A stretch of DNA of 64,000 nucleotides from Oxyruncus cristatus. Lineage: Eukaryota; Chordata; Aves; Passeriformes; Cotingidae. The stretch is taken from contig VXAY01003846.1 of the NCBI GenBank assembly GCA_013399855.1, positions 1,118,244 to 1,182,243 of the forward strand, read 5' to 3'. Position 1 is the first letter of the stretch, and each line of letters opens with the position of its first letter. Below, in pieces: positions 48,226 to 60,893 of the stretch. The notes under the pieces are model-generated. The model made no database searches. It saw only the letters and a program-made list of their open reading frames with translations, and was not told the origin of the DNA. The translations under genes were made by a program, and so were the position numbers.

Positions 48226-51200
48226 TCTCATGGTGCATGCCATGAAGTGCTCAGCTCTGTATCCCAGCTACATGCCAGTCCAGATGTCACATTATCTTCT
48301 ACTTCCATCCCTCCTGTAGTTGTAGTTCTCAGCTCCTTTCTTCATGTCTCTCACTATAGGTCTGGAAGAGAAACTGAGGTTTTGCCACAAAACCAATAGG
48401 TAGTGCAATTCTCCTATTTTTGCTTTCTGATTTGGCTGTAAGTCAGATAGGGAAAATATGCTTTGCTGCTTTATTTTTTGTTTTGCCTTAGGAGTGCTCA
48501 CAAAAGCCTTTTGAATTTCCAGGAGGATATATATGAGTTGCAGCCATTATGATGCAAATTACAGATTAAGCCCAAATCAACATGAGGCTAAATAAAATTA
48601 AAAGGACTCTTTCCACTGATATCCATAGTAGGCTGATCAGAGTTAATAAGATTTCTGAATAAAAACTTTCCTTTACTGTACGTTCATGGAGCATCTTGTG
48701 GAGTACGGTCTGGAATCTGTTTTTTACTGCTGCTGCACTAAAAATAGCAGTGATGTAACATACTTTGCAAATACTGAGCTTTACTGTGAAACCTAGAGTT
48801 GCAGCTTCTAACTTTTTCTAGTTTGTAATTTTTAACTCTCCCTGCATATTTGCACAAATAAAGCTCAAATGTTTAAGTGTTGGGAAAAGTAAAGACCAAA
48901 GAAATAAAATAATGGAAAAAGTTGGATGGTTCTTAGGAAATAAAGATAGCTTCTATTCAAAATAAATAAAGAAAACCTTCATTTAGTAGCTCGTTTGTAT
49001 AGAACATAGAAGATATGAGAGTAAACAGAAAAAAAAGTGTCTTATTTTTAATGAAACACAAATATGGAATATTTCAAGATAAATCATATTCTGTTCATTA
49101 TCAGAACCATCAACACTATTTTTCCCAGAACAAATATGCAAACAAAGAAAAGATTGCTTCTTTTGTACAATACTGATCAGAAAAATAGAGAAAAGAGTAG
49201 AGAAAACGTGGAAGACAGACAAAGAGAGAATGAGTAACACGACTTTATGAATCAGCAAGTATTGGCAGTGCTCCTTAAACTCTTAACCAGCTGGGAAAAG
49301 TTGGCTCTGACTGTAAGCTTGGATACAGAATATTTATATTCTTCTGCAGAATAAAAAAGAAAATGTATTAACTAATTGTTTGAAGGTGAAAAAAATATAA
49401 GATTAACTAACATACATGTAAAATTCTTTATTTATATGCCATATGTTGCATATTATGTATTTTGCATCATGTACACAGGGAGCAGCTACAACCTCCTTCA
49501 AGCCTGTGAGTCTTAATTTCTGCTATAAGATGATGATAGCTCTTCCATTATGGTGTAGCTTTTATCTTTCCTTTTTTGGGGGAATGGAAGGATAAATTCA
49601 TTTGAAAGGGACTAGTTGAACAGTAGAAGAGTCTTGGAGGCGTGCAGTTTTTCCATGCAAACGCAGCACGAGAATATTCTGCCTCAGAGTTAATTTTGAA
49701 AGACTGTGTCATTGGGCTGTATGTGTGGTGTGTGTTATGACACAATCCAAGAAGTTTTTAAAAGGCAGATGCTATGTGAGAATATTTTAGGATAAAAGCA
49801 ATCGGATCCAAAGTGTTTTACCTAATTAAAAGAGGATCTTAAGAGACAGTTTAAGATGTTCAGGGATCAGCTGCATGATTCTGTCACCCAAGCAGTACAG
49901 AAGCCTGCTCACAAAACCTTATAAATATCATTAATTAGAAACAGAAAATACTGTACATGCATTACCTCACTCAGCTCTTTACTATGTGACTGTTTCATAC
50001 AATATTTATTCTACAGTTTTAAAAATATCACAATTTAATTTCCACGTCTGCCTTTAAAAAAAAAAAGAGTTGAGTGACGGAGATAATATTCTCATGCAAA
50101 TACGATGCTTTATTCTTAGAATTAGCCTGGAGTAGGTAACGAGAGAAAGGTAATGAGTTGTTGTAGTTGTATAGTTGATACTGTGTAGATTTTAACAGCT
50201 ACTATTACATGTCTGAGACAGAAGTCAAATGTTTTCTTATGCAGTCATCAAACATTTCACATGATTTCATACACAGTCAAGGAAATCCCAAGCTATTTTT
50301 TTCTAGTCTCTCTGTACCATTAGATATACAGCTGGATTGTGTTTGTAGGACCTTGCAAAGATTTGTGTATATCAGCAGACAAATTTCTCTGACAATGGAG
50401 GTAGACTGATGACAATTACAGATCAACCATTTGAGAAAAGATGAGGAATGAATGAGCCCAGGGACTCTAGTCTTAAGCCAGAAATGTGAGCACGTATGAT
50501 GGGTTTGCTGTGTTCCTTGTCAATTTAACTCCTTCAGTTGCATAATGCTCTCAATGATGCAGTATGTTTTCATGCTTAACAGTGCAATTAGTTCCTATTA
50601 TATATTTTCACCTCGGTATGGAAGATTTCAGATAGGTCACTTTTCTTTAATGTTTTTCAGGAGAAAGTATGCAAAAATTTGTTGTCAAATATTTGTCCCA
50701 TGACCTACAGAAAATGAACAAGCCTCAGTGCTGTGTGCCCAGAGACCTGTCTTTTCATTCTGATCTTTACCTGACCTGCTTTACAAGTATGGCCACCATA
50801 TTCTTTTATCTGAGCTTAAGTCTGCAAAGTGGGAAAAATTGCATTGATTTGATATCCCCAAATATTATTGTTAAGTATAACAATTGCTTATATGACCTTC
50901 TACAAAGATTAAGGTTTTTCAGAAATGACCACAGAGGAGGTTGAGGAAGAGCACCTGAGCATTAAAGAAGTGCTGAAAACTCATTAACTTTTATTAAGCT
51001 GTTGACTGATTTTTGGATCCTGGTTGCTGACATCCATAAGACAGATATACATATATGACCAAAAGGGAAAGCCAGAGGACTGGCAAGCAGGGGATGAACA
51101 AAGAAATATGTATACTTCTCTACGTATTATCAAGTGAGAAGCAAAGGGGAAAGGAAATGAGTGGAAGAAAATTAAAGAAAAGGAGGAAAGGATCATTCTG

Positions 51201-54200
51201 TGACTGGAGACATATGAAGAAGAGAAGGGGCAAAGATTAGGGGAATATCTAGAAAAGACTTAGAATGGAGAAAAGAGAACTGGAGAGTTATAAATGAAAG
51301 AGGCAGATGCATATGAATAAGGTCTCTGTATAATTAATTTCTTTCTGAACAATCTAGCTTTAAGGCAAATTGTACACAGAAGTATTTACCTACTGCAGGA
51401 GGATGTAATCTGGTCATGAAAAAGCAAATGAGATTCTAGACTGGATCAAGAAAGTTTTCACCGTGAGAAACTGAAACCCTTTGGTCCCATTGCTACTTTA
51501 TGCTGCGTTGGTCATGTACTTCCATAAGGGTCTGTAACTATGATGAGTGCACAAAAAGGAATACTCAGGGCCTGTTTATTCTAGACTGGTCACAGGACTA
51601 GAGAATCTGATATGTGCAAAAAGATTCACATCAGTACGGTGGTTACAGAAAAACGGTGTATAATCAGCACCTATAAATACTTTCTGTGGTTCTAAACAAC
51701 AACTAGTGCCTCAAACAGCTTCTTGGTTCTTCTTCCTTGGTTCCTAGCTCAGGTCCCGTGTGGCTCATCCTATTTAGGATGCTGATGGAATAAGTGACAT
51801 TTCTTGGTACTCCATCCACCACTCTTCTTGTGGAATTGAAAAAAATACTATAATACGACTCATTTAATGTTAGGAGGCTTTATTGTGCAAATTTTACTTA
51901 TGACTTCCATATATGCAGTAGAATTATTTGTACAGAAGCTAAATAGGAAGTAGGACAGTGTTGTTGTCGGTAGAAGATTGCTGCAATTGTGCATGATGCA
52001 TAGTTTTTCAGAGGAGTCAGTCACAGTGGAATCCAGTCAATGAAATAATGCTGAAAGCCACTTGAAACAAAAATCCGCTGAAATCATAGCAGTTTGAATA
52101 ATATTTTAAAAGGGGAAATATTGAGATACTGAAAGTTATTAGAAATTAATTCTAGTTAAATGACATGGAATTGGTCTCAAAAATATATATTTAGAAAGTA
52201 AAAAACCAGCAATATTAACCTATTGGTTTGTTGTACTTTGAATAACTGTATAACATTCTTGGCAAAAAGAGAGTTTATATTTAAATGGACCATGGGAACT
52301 AATTTGTAACTGAAACACTGATGGTATTTTAATGCTTATTAGCTTCTATCATTTACGAAGAAGATTAAGCTTTCCACAAAACTGTAGTTTGTTGTAACTA
52401 CAGATTTTAATGGTTGAAGAAAACAGGCTCATCCATCTGTTGGAGACCAGCAAAACAAATACCTTGAGTTACCTGTATAAGCTGCTTTCTCTGTACATGT
52501 AGTTCTAAATAAGCACAACAAGAACTGATAATACTGATCATTTTTTTAGACAGGATGTCAAATTTAGGGTAAATGATGCTAAAAATTATTGTAAAATGGT
52601 CCCTAGCCTCTGTCAGTGCAATAAAATGATCACAGCAGGTTTTTTTTTCTCATCAAAGCAGATGGCTTTAATGATTTTTCAAGCCATGCTTAATTCATCT
52701 GCAAACAACAGAGATTGGTTTCCAAATGTGTACTGAAAGAGAGAGATGTTACTGTTCATAAATGCTCTGCAAGTTTGTTTTACCCCATCATTAGTGGCAA
52801 ATGGTGTTTACTTAAGGTAAATTATTTTTTGTGAACCGCCTTGGAGTTAGTGTTGCAGTTGCAATAAATTACCTGTAAAATGAAATGAGCATCACCTGGT
52901 TAATGAGGCTAGTACAATTGACCTGATGGAATAAGTAAAATTATCTATTTTCTTTTGAATTAAAATTGCAGTATAGAAATGATTGCCATCTTTTCCAAAT
53001 AGTTGTTTGTTTATTTTGTACTATAAAACTGAATGTTTTATTTTTTTTTTCATAATTTTCTATTGTGAGTTTGTTATTGTTGTAATGTTGTTCTTTAACA
53101 CCAACCAGAGAAAAACACACGGCCAACACACATATGGGTTCATATTTAAAAATATCTTTGTTTTTGTATAGCATCAGAAATTAGTTAGAGAACAATTGAA
53201 GAACTAGTTTGTATATGATAACTTAAAGGAAGGGAAACTTTAAAATACACTCAGTAAATAAAAACATTAATTCTAGCTTCTTTATGTCTCCAGAGGAAAA
53301 AAATTCAGTTATTCCTAAAATTATATCATTCCTCCCTTTACCTAGTGATTGAAATATAACTGGAGAAGAAGTGTTTAATGAAGCAATGAATGTATTTCTG
53401 AACACTGAAACTTAGCTCCAAAGAGGCTTCCTTGCATTAAAAGCCTTAGATTTATCAATAACAGAGTTAACTCCAGGCTATAAAGAAACTGAAAATTTTG
53501 TTTCTCTCTATAGATATATACCAAAACTCTAAAAAACCCAGCTTTCTTTTCCAAAACAGGCATTTATCACTCAGAGATGTGAGTAATATAGCCAATTAGG
53601 GCATACAAGACTTCTTTTCTTTCTAAACTGATCTTAGTTGAAGTTAAAATGTGTCTTATGATTTATGATTGATGGCTTGCCAGCTAAACCTTTTAAAATG
53701 TAGCAAAACAGAGAAAGGTGTTGGGATGACACTGACTATAATAAATAACATGAGATATGTGTTAAGAAAACTGTGAAATTAGATATTGAAGAGCATTGAT
53801 GCTTGGGGTTGTAGATGTTCTTGATTTCAAACTCGAATTATAAACAAAAGTTGTATTGAATAATTTAAAAGAAAGTTAGATGCAGGTGGCATTCCTGATA
53901 TAAAAACTATGTATTTCTTTGTAAGGCTAATCTTGGACAGTCTAAACATTCATGCTCAAGCTTCATCAAAATATTGAAACATTTAAACAATTAATATGAA
54001 TCATTCACTTCCCTTCCATGTTATATTCTGTACCCTTCCCTGTCACTCTCATCTGAGGGTGTTGTAAAAAGCCTTGCTCTCCACATCTCTCGGGTGAGAA
54101 AGGGAAGGTCAGGGCTATGCCTGCGTGTAGAATTTGGGTATGCAGAACAGAGCTTGTCAGAGGTGAGGACACTTGACTAAATCAGTAGCTATACAAAAAA

Positions 54201-55675
54201 GGATTTGTTGACCACTCTCATTTCAGCAGGGGCTTATGCAAACTGATTTCACAGGGCAGATTTTTCAGACCTTGGCTTGCAGTCCTGATAAGTTCAGCAG
54301 TAAGAGAAACACAAAGTTTATATACCAATATAAAATTTTAATTAGGCAAACAATAGAAGAGATATCTTCCAAATAACCTTTTTGTTTCACTGTTAGAAAA
54401 AATATTTTTAAATCATCTTTATTTTAAAACCTTGCTGATGTAACATTATTCACGCTGTTGGTTGTCTGGGAGGAAGACAGCAAGCCCCTACATGCAAAGT
54501 TGTGACATTTTTGAGTCACAGCAATTAGCTCAGTTATCTAACACAATACAAGTGGAAGTGAGAAAGAATGGGCCAGAACAGGAATAATCCTCCACATGCC
54601 TTTCAATTCAGATGGGGGGTCAGGGTTAGAACGATTGCATTCAAGATGTCAGTGACAGTGTTAGAGAGCATAATTTAGCGATGACGTTCATGCCTAATGC
54701 CAGGAAAGCAGCTGGCATCCTACAAGAAATACACTTGAATAGAACACAGTTCAAGACATTCAAGACCTTTCTGAGAGGTGAAAACCTAGATGAAAATGCA
54801 GCCTTGGAGTATAAATGGAAGATCTGTCTAGCACTATGCTATTGACATTCTTAAAAAAACCCAACCAAAAAAAAAAACAACCCACAACAAAAGCCACAGT
54901 TGGAAGGTGGGAGGAGGGGATTGTATCCTGCTAAACTGTGAGTTTCAGTAATAAGGCTTTACTAAGAAAAGTGCAGCATAACTAAATTTAACATACATTC
55001 TAGAAGTGCAATCAAATCATATAGCCAGAGCGTCAGTGAATAATTCATGTGAAACCTGATGAGATAAAAGGACTGACATGAGAGAACACCATAAATAACA
55101 TACTGTAAAAAGACTGAAGACCAAAGATCTAGTCTTTCATCAGCAGATATAAGGCAACATACCCCTTTGGAAACACTCGTGGCTCTTCACTCAATCTAGT
55201 CAACTTGCATTTTCACCGTTTTTAGTTGGAAAACAGGATAATAAATATGGGACCTTCTTACCATTCCCAGTGACAGTGAACACCACAGTGATCTCTCCTG
55301 CTTGATCTATAATCCACACAACACCTTTAACCACTTTTTCTCTTTGGTGTTGAAGCTCTGCCTCCTAGTCTGGTCTGGTTTCTCTATCTGGTCCTCTAGG
55401 TTTGGGAAGAGAAATGTAAAGGACACACACACTGAAAAATCACTTTTCTGGGAAAAATGAACTTTTCATGAATATTTCTCTGCTGCAAAAGATTAATGCC
55501 AGTGAAGCAGCACTTTAGAAATGTGATAATCCTGTGCTGTAGTGGATCTAGTGGCTGTAGTGTGTCTGCTGCATTGACTAAAAGTCCATCTCTGTGCTTC
55601 CACTGCTGTATATCTGTGTTACTCTTACCTGGGAGTATTGGTTCTAGTAATATAAGTAGGACAGTATGTTTTTTC
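48226..55675. other. Intergenic, no gene seen
   Basis: AT-rich DNA without recognised genes or repeat families, apart from A-rich CA patches near 54855-54885. A stretch at 52550-52930 looks like conserved non-coding DNA and is listed separately. Confidence 0.6.
52550..52930. promoter_or_regulatory. Candidate conserved non-coding element
   Basis: Dense developmental-type motifs include TTTAATGATTTTTCAAGCC, CTTAATTCATCTGC, CATCATTAGTGG, CAATAAATTACC, the E-box CACCTG (52893-52898) and GTTAATGAGG. There is no coding potential. It resembles enhancers of gene deserts beside developmental regulators. This is inference only. Confidence 0.35.
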
Positions 55676-55866
55676 AATTTTTTGTTTTGGTTTGGTTTTG
55701 GTTTGGGTTTTTTGTTATTTTTTTGAGTTTTTTTTTTGGTTTTTTTTTTTTTTTTGGGTTTTTTTTTTGGTTTTTTTTTTTTTTTTGGGTTTTTTTTTTT
55801 TTTTTGGTGTCTTTTTTTTGTTGTTGTTTGTTGGGTTTCTGTGTGTGTGTTTGCCTGTGTGTGTTT
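55676..55866. repeat. T-rich (GGTTT/T-run) low-complexity tract with TG repeats
   Basis: TTTGGTTTGGTTTTGGTTTG is followed by T runs of 8-16 separated by G doublets or triplets and by short GTGTGTGTGT arrays near 55842-55864. Two overlapping open frames of 67 and 93 codons here, made of Phe, Gly, Val and Cys, are artefacts of the T/G repeat. Confidence 0.93.
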
Positions 55867-58800
55867 TAATTTCTTTTTTGTTTAACTTCTGGCCTTTGCA
55901 AGAACACTGGAGTGACCTTTGTCACTGCTGCAGTTTAGTGGATACTGACAATCCCCTTTGTTGCTTTTCCTAATAAAAAAAGGACACCTATGCTGCTGTA
56001 GTTTACCACAAAGACAAGCTGAAGATGGTTATAAAATTTCTTAACATTGTAGACGTGTTATGCTGTGATGTGAATGCTCTTCAAGGTGTAAACTGCTCTC
56101 CTTCTCAAGCATTTCCTTTAGTCAGTATAATTCTGACTACGTGTTGGGATGAGATGTAGGCATAGTCCCTTTTTTCTTCGTAAACAAATACTGATAGGCT
56201 GGGAATAACGGAGCATCTGTGACTCCAACAGGTTCCTTTGGTGTAAATAATCAGAAGACCAGGATGTGTAGTGGCCCACTGAGTGTATTTCCACTGATGG
56301 GAAAGAGTCAGCTGGAAACCACAGTGAATTGCAAACTGTGCAGGTGCAGTATACATACTGGATTGTTTCTATGTTTAAAGTTAAATATACTTTACTCTGC
56401 TTTACTAGACCAAAACCAAGATGCTCAGCACTACATAAACCCAAAGAGCTTATAGCATTCAGACTAGATCTAGTTATGCTATTTTACATTAACATGTTTA
56501 TTCTGTTGAAAAATGCAGATGTCACACACATAAAAAAAGAAAGAGGACAAAGAAACAAAACTACATCTATCATTAGGGTATGACAACTTTAAATCTCTAT
56601 ACAAAACTTTGTTTTGTTAAATTAAATCAAATCAAATTAATTTCTTTCCAGATAAATTTAATATTAAACAGAAGTTTCTGGTTTAGCTTTCTGTGAACAA
56701 TAGTTCAAGCAATTCACTCTTACATGGCCTGGGGCCTGGGTAGTTTAGAGCACTGCCTTGTCGTTGTTGGAAAGTGGAATTCCCCTTCTGCCAGCTGCAT
56801 ACAGCATCTTTGGAAATACAGAAAGAGTGGAAAAGTATTACATGGCTCTGTAAGACATATTCAAACCAGACTGACAGTTTCAGAGAAGAAAAAATGCCCA
56901 CCAGCTTCACTTCTACTCAGTATAATGTAATTGTTTGATGCTGAAATGACCAGAAGCAAATTGCTTCACCTTTAGTATCATGATTATTTTTTTTTTTGCG
57001 CTATGCTGTATCAGTTCTCTTTCAAGTTGCCACCCCAATTTGGAATCATGATAAACGTTAAGGTATGGCTATAAGCATCTCCTCACTCCTACTTAGATCT
57101 CAGAACCTTTTCTTCCTGGCTTTTGCATCTCAGTGAACATCTTCCAAACAAGCAAAACAGCCTCCCACAGCCCATTTGGATTGCTGTGGCAGGCCAGTGC
57201 TTGGTTCACTGCCATGCAGTGGTAAGCCACAATGTCTCAAGAGATACTGGACTTTCTCAAATGCAAAGCTGGCATTTGTCATTTTAGCCTCCTTCCTGTA
57301 CCTTGCACTGAACAGCTCTGCCTGGACCAAGTAGAAACTGCCCGAAGAAACTAACTTTGGTTGACCATTGGATTCATTCATCCGGCAGTTCCCTCAGCTG
57401 ACACTTCCTTTTTAATCCATGAAGTTATTTCTCAGGCTTTCTATTTATAATGCATGTAATGTCCCCTACTGGTGGTTTATTCATGGAGTTTAGTGATATG
57501 AAACTATGTATTAGAAGCAGACACTATTAGTCCTAGATGTACTGGTTGTCTTTGAATTTTATTGAGCAATTGTTTCTCTTGCCTGCAGGCGCTGATTCAT
57601 TACAACCCAATTCAAAAAACAACCCTGGATTTCAAATAAGTAACTGAGGTCAGAAATTTGGCATGAAGTGCTTAAACCAATAGTAGAGGAAATTACTTTA
57701 TTACAGAGTTAGGCTGATATTTTCAGAGGCAAGAACAGCTCCCATTAACATTGTTGGCAATCACAAAGCCTAATCCCAAGCACGTAAGTTAGAAAACTTC
57801 CTCCTGTGTGGACAAGTGTTCTCAATGAGTTTCTAAATTTATAGAAGCCTCAAAAGCCCACAGTCTCTATGTTTTCTTGTTACAGTCTACAGTTAATTCC
57901 CAAAGGTGGGACTCCAGCATAGCAACAACCAGCTCTTTAACTAGGCCAACAACATTCAGCAGAGAAACATTTACATGTGTATATTACACATTCTTATTTT
58001 TACACATAATTTTCAAGATTCCATTTTAGCTCTATTCCCAATAGATGTCTGAAGCACCATTGCTGTAATCTCTACTGACTAAGAAAACATGCAGTAGATT
58101 AGGCAGTAGTAATGATTACCAAGTGTGGGGCCCGTGCTGTTAAACTCAAATGACAAGCTCATCATGAGCTCTGTTTCTGATGTTCAGCTGTTTTACTTCA
58201 TTATTCTCCAAGAAACAAAGTTGGCAAGTCACCATTTTGCTCTGAGAACAATGTGACAACATAAAAAGAAAAGTCAAGGCCTAAATCATGATTTTCAGAG
58301 CCTGAAAGCTTCCAGCAAAATGTCTTCTTGGATAGGATTTTCCACTTGTAGCTTTCAAGGACAATATGAAAATGACTTTTAAAATAACAGCAACATCAGC
58401 AAGAAGTTACCATGACCTCCAAGCTTATGTTAGAACATTCATTCTCTATAGTTCAACAGTCTGTCTGAAATCTGAATTCAAGTCAGGCTTGTAGTACTGC
58501 CATGTCTTGGAGATCACGGAGCAGAAGTTCCTTGTGGACCAATTTTGTTCCTGAGTAATAGAAAGTTGCAAAAGCCGTTAATGTGACAAAAAGAGAAGAA
58601 GCTGGAACAAAAATCTAACTTCTTGATATACCTTGAAGAAGCTCCCAATTCTCAAGGATGTGAGGGTGTTTAATTTCTTAAACTTTTTGGTATTGAGATT
58701 GCTATTAATTCTCTTGGGATAAATTTCAGCCCCTCACTCTCCTCGCCTCCACAGAGACAGGGCTTCCAACCTGCCTGTCCAGAAATCTTGAGTCAGGGAA

Positions 58801-60770
58801 ACTGGCAACTCCTTTGCATTTTCTCTCTTCTGGTTTTCTGGCCCCCATCTGTATACATTCATATGTAGCTACATTAGGTATATTGTAGTGGCTCCTGAAA
58901 TGATGGTCTGCTTGTTGCTGGCAGACAACCTCTGTATTCGATTACCAGGAAGAAGTCTTCCTGAGAGGAAAAATGGAGAAGAGAAACAGTACGATTTGCA
59001 AAATGAATGAATGAATAAATAGAATGCACAGAAGAGTCTTCTGAATTTCTCATGTTCCTGGTCCTGGTTCAAGCAATAGAGACTATGTGATCCTTGAACG
59101 ATGGGTAGGGCCCATATGTCAGTAACCAGCAACCTGGTTGCTGTCCTTTGGCATTTTAATATGAAGATGAACATAGAGACAGTGTAACTAGGAGTACTCA
59201 GGATCCCAACATTCTCCAAGGAGGTAGAGAGTGATGGTCACCCAATCCTTTGGAGGATTGGTATAAAACCAGTCCTGAAGCTGTGTGTCCTCTTCTTGGT
59301 TGGTGTTTGGGAAGAAAGAAGCAATGGCTACAATGAGCTGTTAAAACCTGACAGATGTGATATAGACACGAGAGCTAACCTGAATGGTGACAAGTAGCAG
59401 GGGTGGAGACCTACAGGGCTCAACCCAGTCTGTGAATGAGAGCACTGGTGTGTGGTTGCTGTTGTTGTCTGGGTTTGGGCAGGGTAACAGAAAGGCTATT
59501 TGGTCTTGATAGAGTGAAAGACAAATATTTAGAGTGAGATAATATTTGTCTGAGAAAGGTAAATAGGGTGTGGATGATGAGTTACGTATGAAAAAGCTAG
59601 GAAATCTTTGTAAGTCGTGCAGGACAGATGGGTAGGCCCGGGAAAGTGGAAAAAAAAGCAGTCAACATCTGACAGGATGGAGAAGATAAAAGGGAGGGAA
59701 GAGTGCAAGTGAAAGTCTCTATAGGTAAGGGAATGTGAAGATTCAGGAGTTTCTAGTATTTTAATGCCATTGGGAGTAAAAAGGTAGTAATAGTAATAGT
59801 GCCAGAGAAAGAAGGCATTGTTGTGGCTGATCAAGCTACCATCCTGCAAATTATCTGTTAAACAGATAGATATGACTCCAATAATGCTTTTTGCCTTTTT
59901 TTTTTTTTTCCAAGAAAAATTTCATTTTGCTACATCAAAAAATTGTCATTTTTTGAAGACTCTTGGAAATATAATCTGGTTTTTGGTCCACTCATTCTTG
60001 CGCTGAGTTTTAGCCATGTTGTTCTAGAGAGTATGTAATATTTTCAGATTAAGAGAAGCAGATACTATTCCCTACTAAAACTTCTGAAATCCTCTCACTG
60101 TAAATTCTTTATTAGTTTGATAGCTTTACCCCCTACAGAGGTACCTTAAGAAAGAACTGTGTAACCAAAGAAAGTCAGTTCTGCAGCATCAAAGTTACTT
60201 GAAATATTTACTATATATCTGTGGCAAGAATGATCCACTTCAGTTATGTTGGGGGTTTTTACTTTATTTTCAGTGTGCAGTTTAGATTTTTAAAAAGTGG
60301 AATCTATTAACCCCGTTACTTCAACCTTACTACTTGTGCAAAGAAAGGTGATTCAGAAGGATCACCCTGGACTGAATACATAGCCTCATTTGTGACAATT
60401 TTCCAGCTTCTTGCTGACAAGCCCAGTTCTCTCTGTATTAATCTCAAAGCTGATATGTGCAAATTGCTTTCCAGTGGTAATAAATGTATTCCTGGTAAAA
60501 GGGGAAAAAGTAAATTAATTTCCTCTTGAAAGCTGAGGTTGTTTATGAGGTTGTTTCAGGCTTACACAGTAATTGTCTAAATTCTGTTGCTTCTAGGAAG
60601 GCAATTCAGCACCCACGACTCAATCTTTAAGATACTGCAAACTGAGGTTTTCAATGATCCTATAAGATATTCCAATAGAATACCACAATTGCTCAGATGT
60701 ATAGCTGGAATGAAACAAGGTGCTATGAACACCACATTTGGAAAACAGATCAATATCAAAGTATTGGTAA
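55867..60770. other. Intergenic, no gene seen
   Basis: AT-rich DNA with short open frames (83 codons at 57130-57381 minus, 116 codons at 58869-59219 minus) that match nothing I recognise. A CCAAT palindrome with an adjacent TATA-like box lies at 59242-59268. Confidence 0.55.
59242..59268 (+). promoter_or_regulatory. CCAAT palindrome plus TATAAAA (possible promoter, weak)
   Basis: CCAATCCT-TTGG-AGGATTGG forms a perfect 8-bp inverted repeat with a 4-base loop at 59242-59261, directly followed by TATAAAA at 59262-59268. No gene downstream is recognised. CCAAT normally lies further from TATA, so this may be chance or an LTR remnant. Confidence 0.2.
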
Positions 60771-60773
60771 TTT

Positions 60774-60893
60774 TCACAGAATCAGATGTCTGAGGTTGGA
60801 AGGGACCTCCAGAGGTGATTTGGTTCAAACCCCTGAACAAGTGGAACCACCTAGAGCCAGTTGTCCAGGACTGTGTCCAGGCAGCTTTTGAAT
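60774..60893 (-). mobile_element. CR1 LINE 3'-end fragment, inverted
   Basis: On the + strand the blocks are CACAGAATCAGATGTCTGAG, GTTGGAAGGGACCTCCAGAG, TTCAAACCCCTGAACAAGTG, CACCTAGAGCCAGTTGTCCA and TGTCCAGGCAGCTTTTGAAT. These match the reverse complement of the avian CR1 3' region (CAGAATCA...GGTTGGAAGGGACCTC...GTGTCCAGGCGGCTTTTGAAT). The element's 3' end is therefore at the left. Confidence 0.93.

Noticed and set aside
47932..48319. Open frames of 72-103 codons on both strands
   Set aside because: They lie over or beside a CR1 3' end and have no independent gene evidence.
55666..55973. Phe/Gly/Val-rich open frames resembling a membrane protein
   Set aside because: They are translations of a T/G low-complexity tract with homopolymer runs.
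58869..59219. 116-codon open frame on -
   Set aside because: It is not recognised and has no coding signals; treated as a chance frame in AT-rich DNA.
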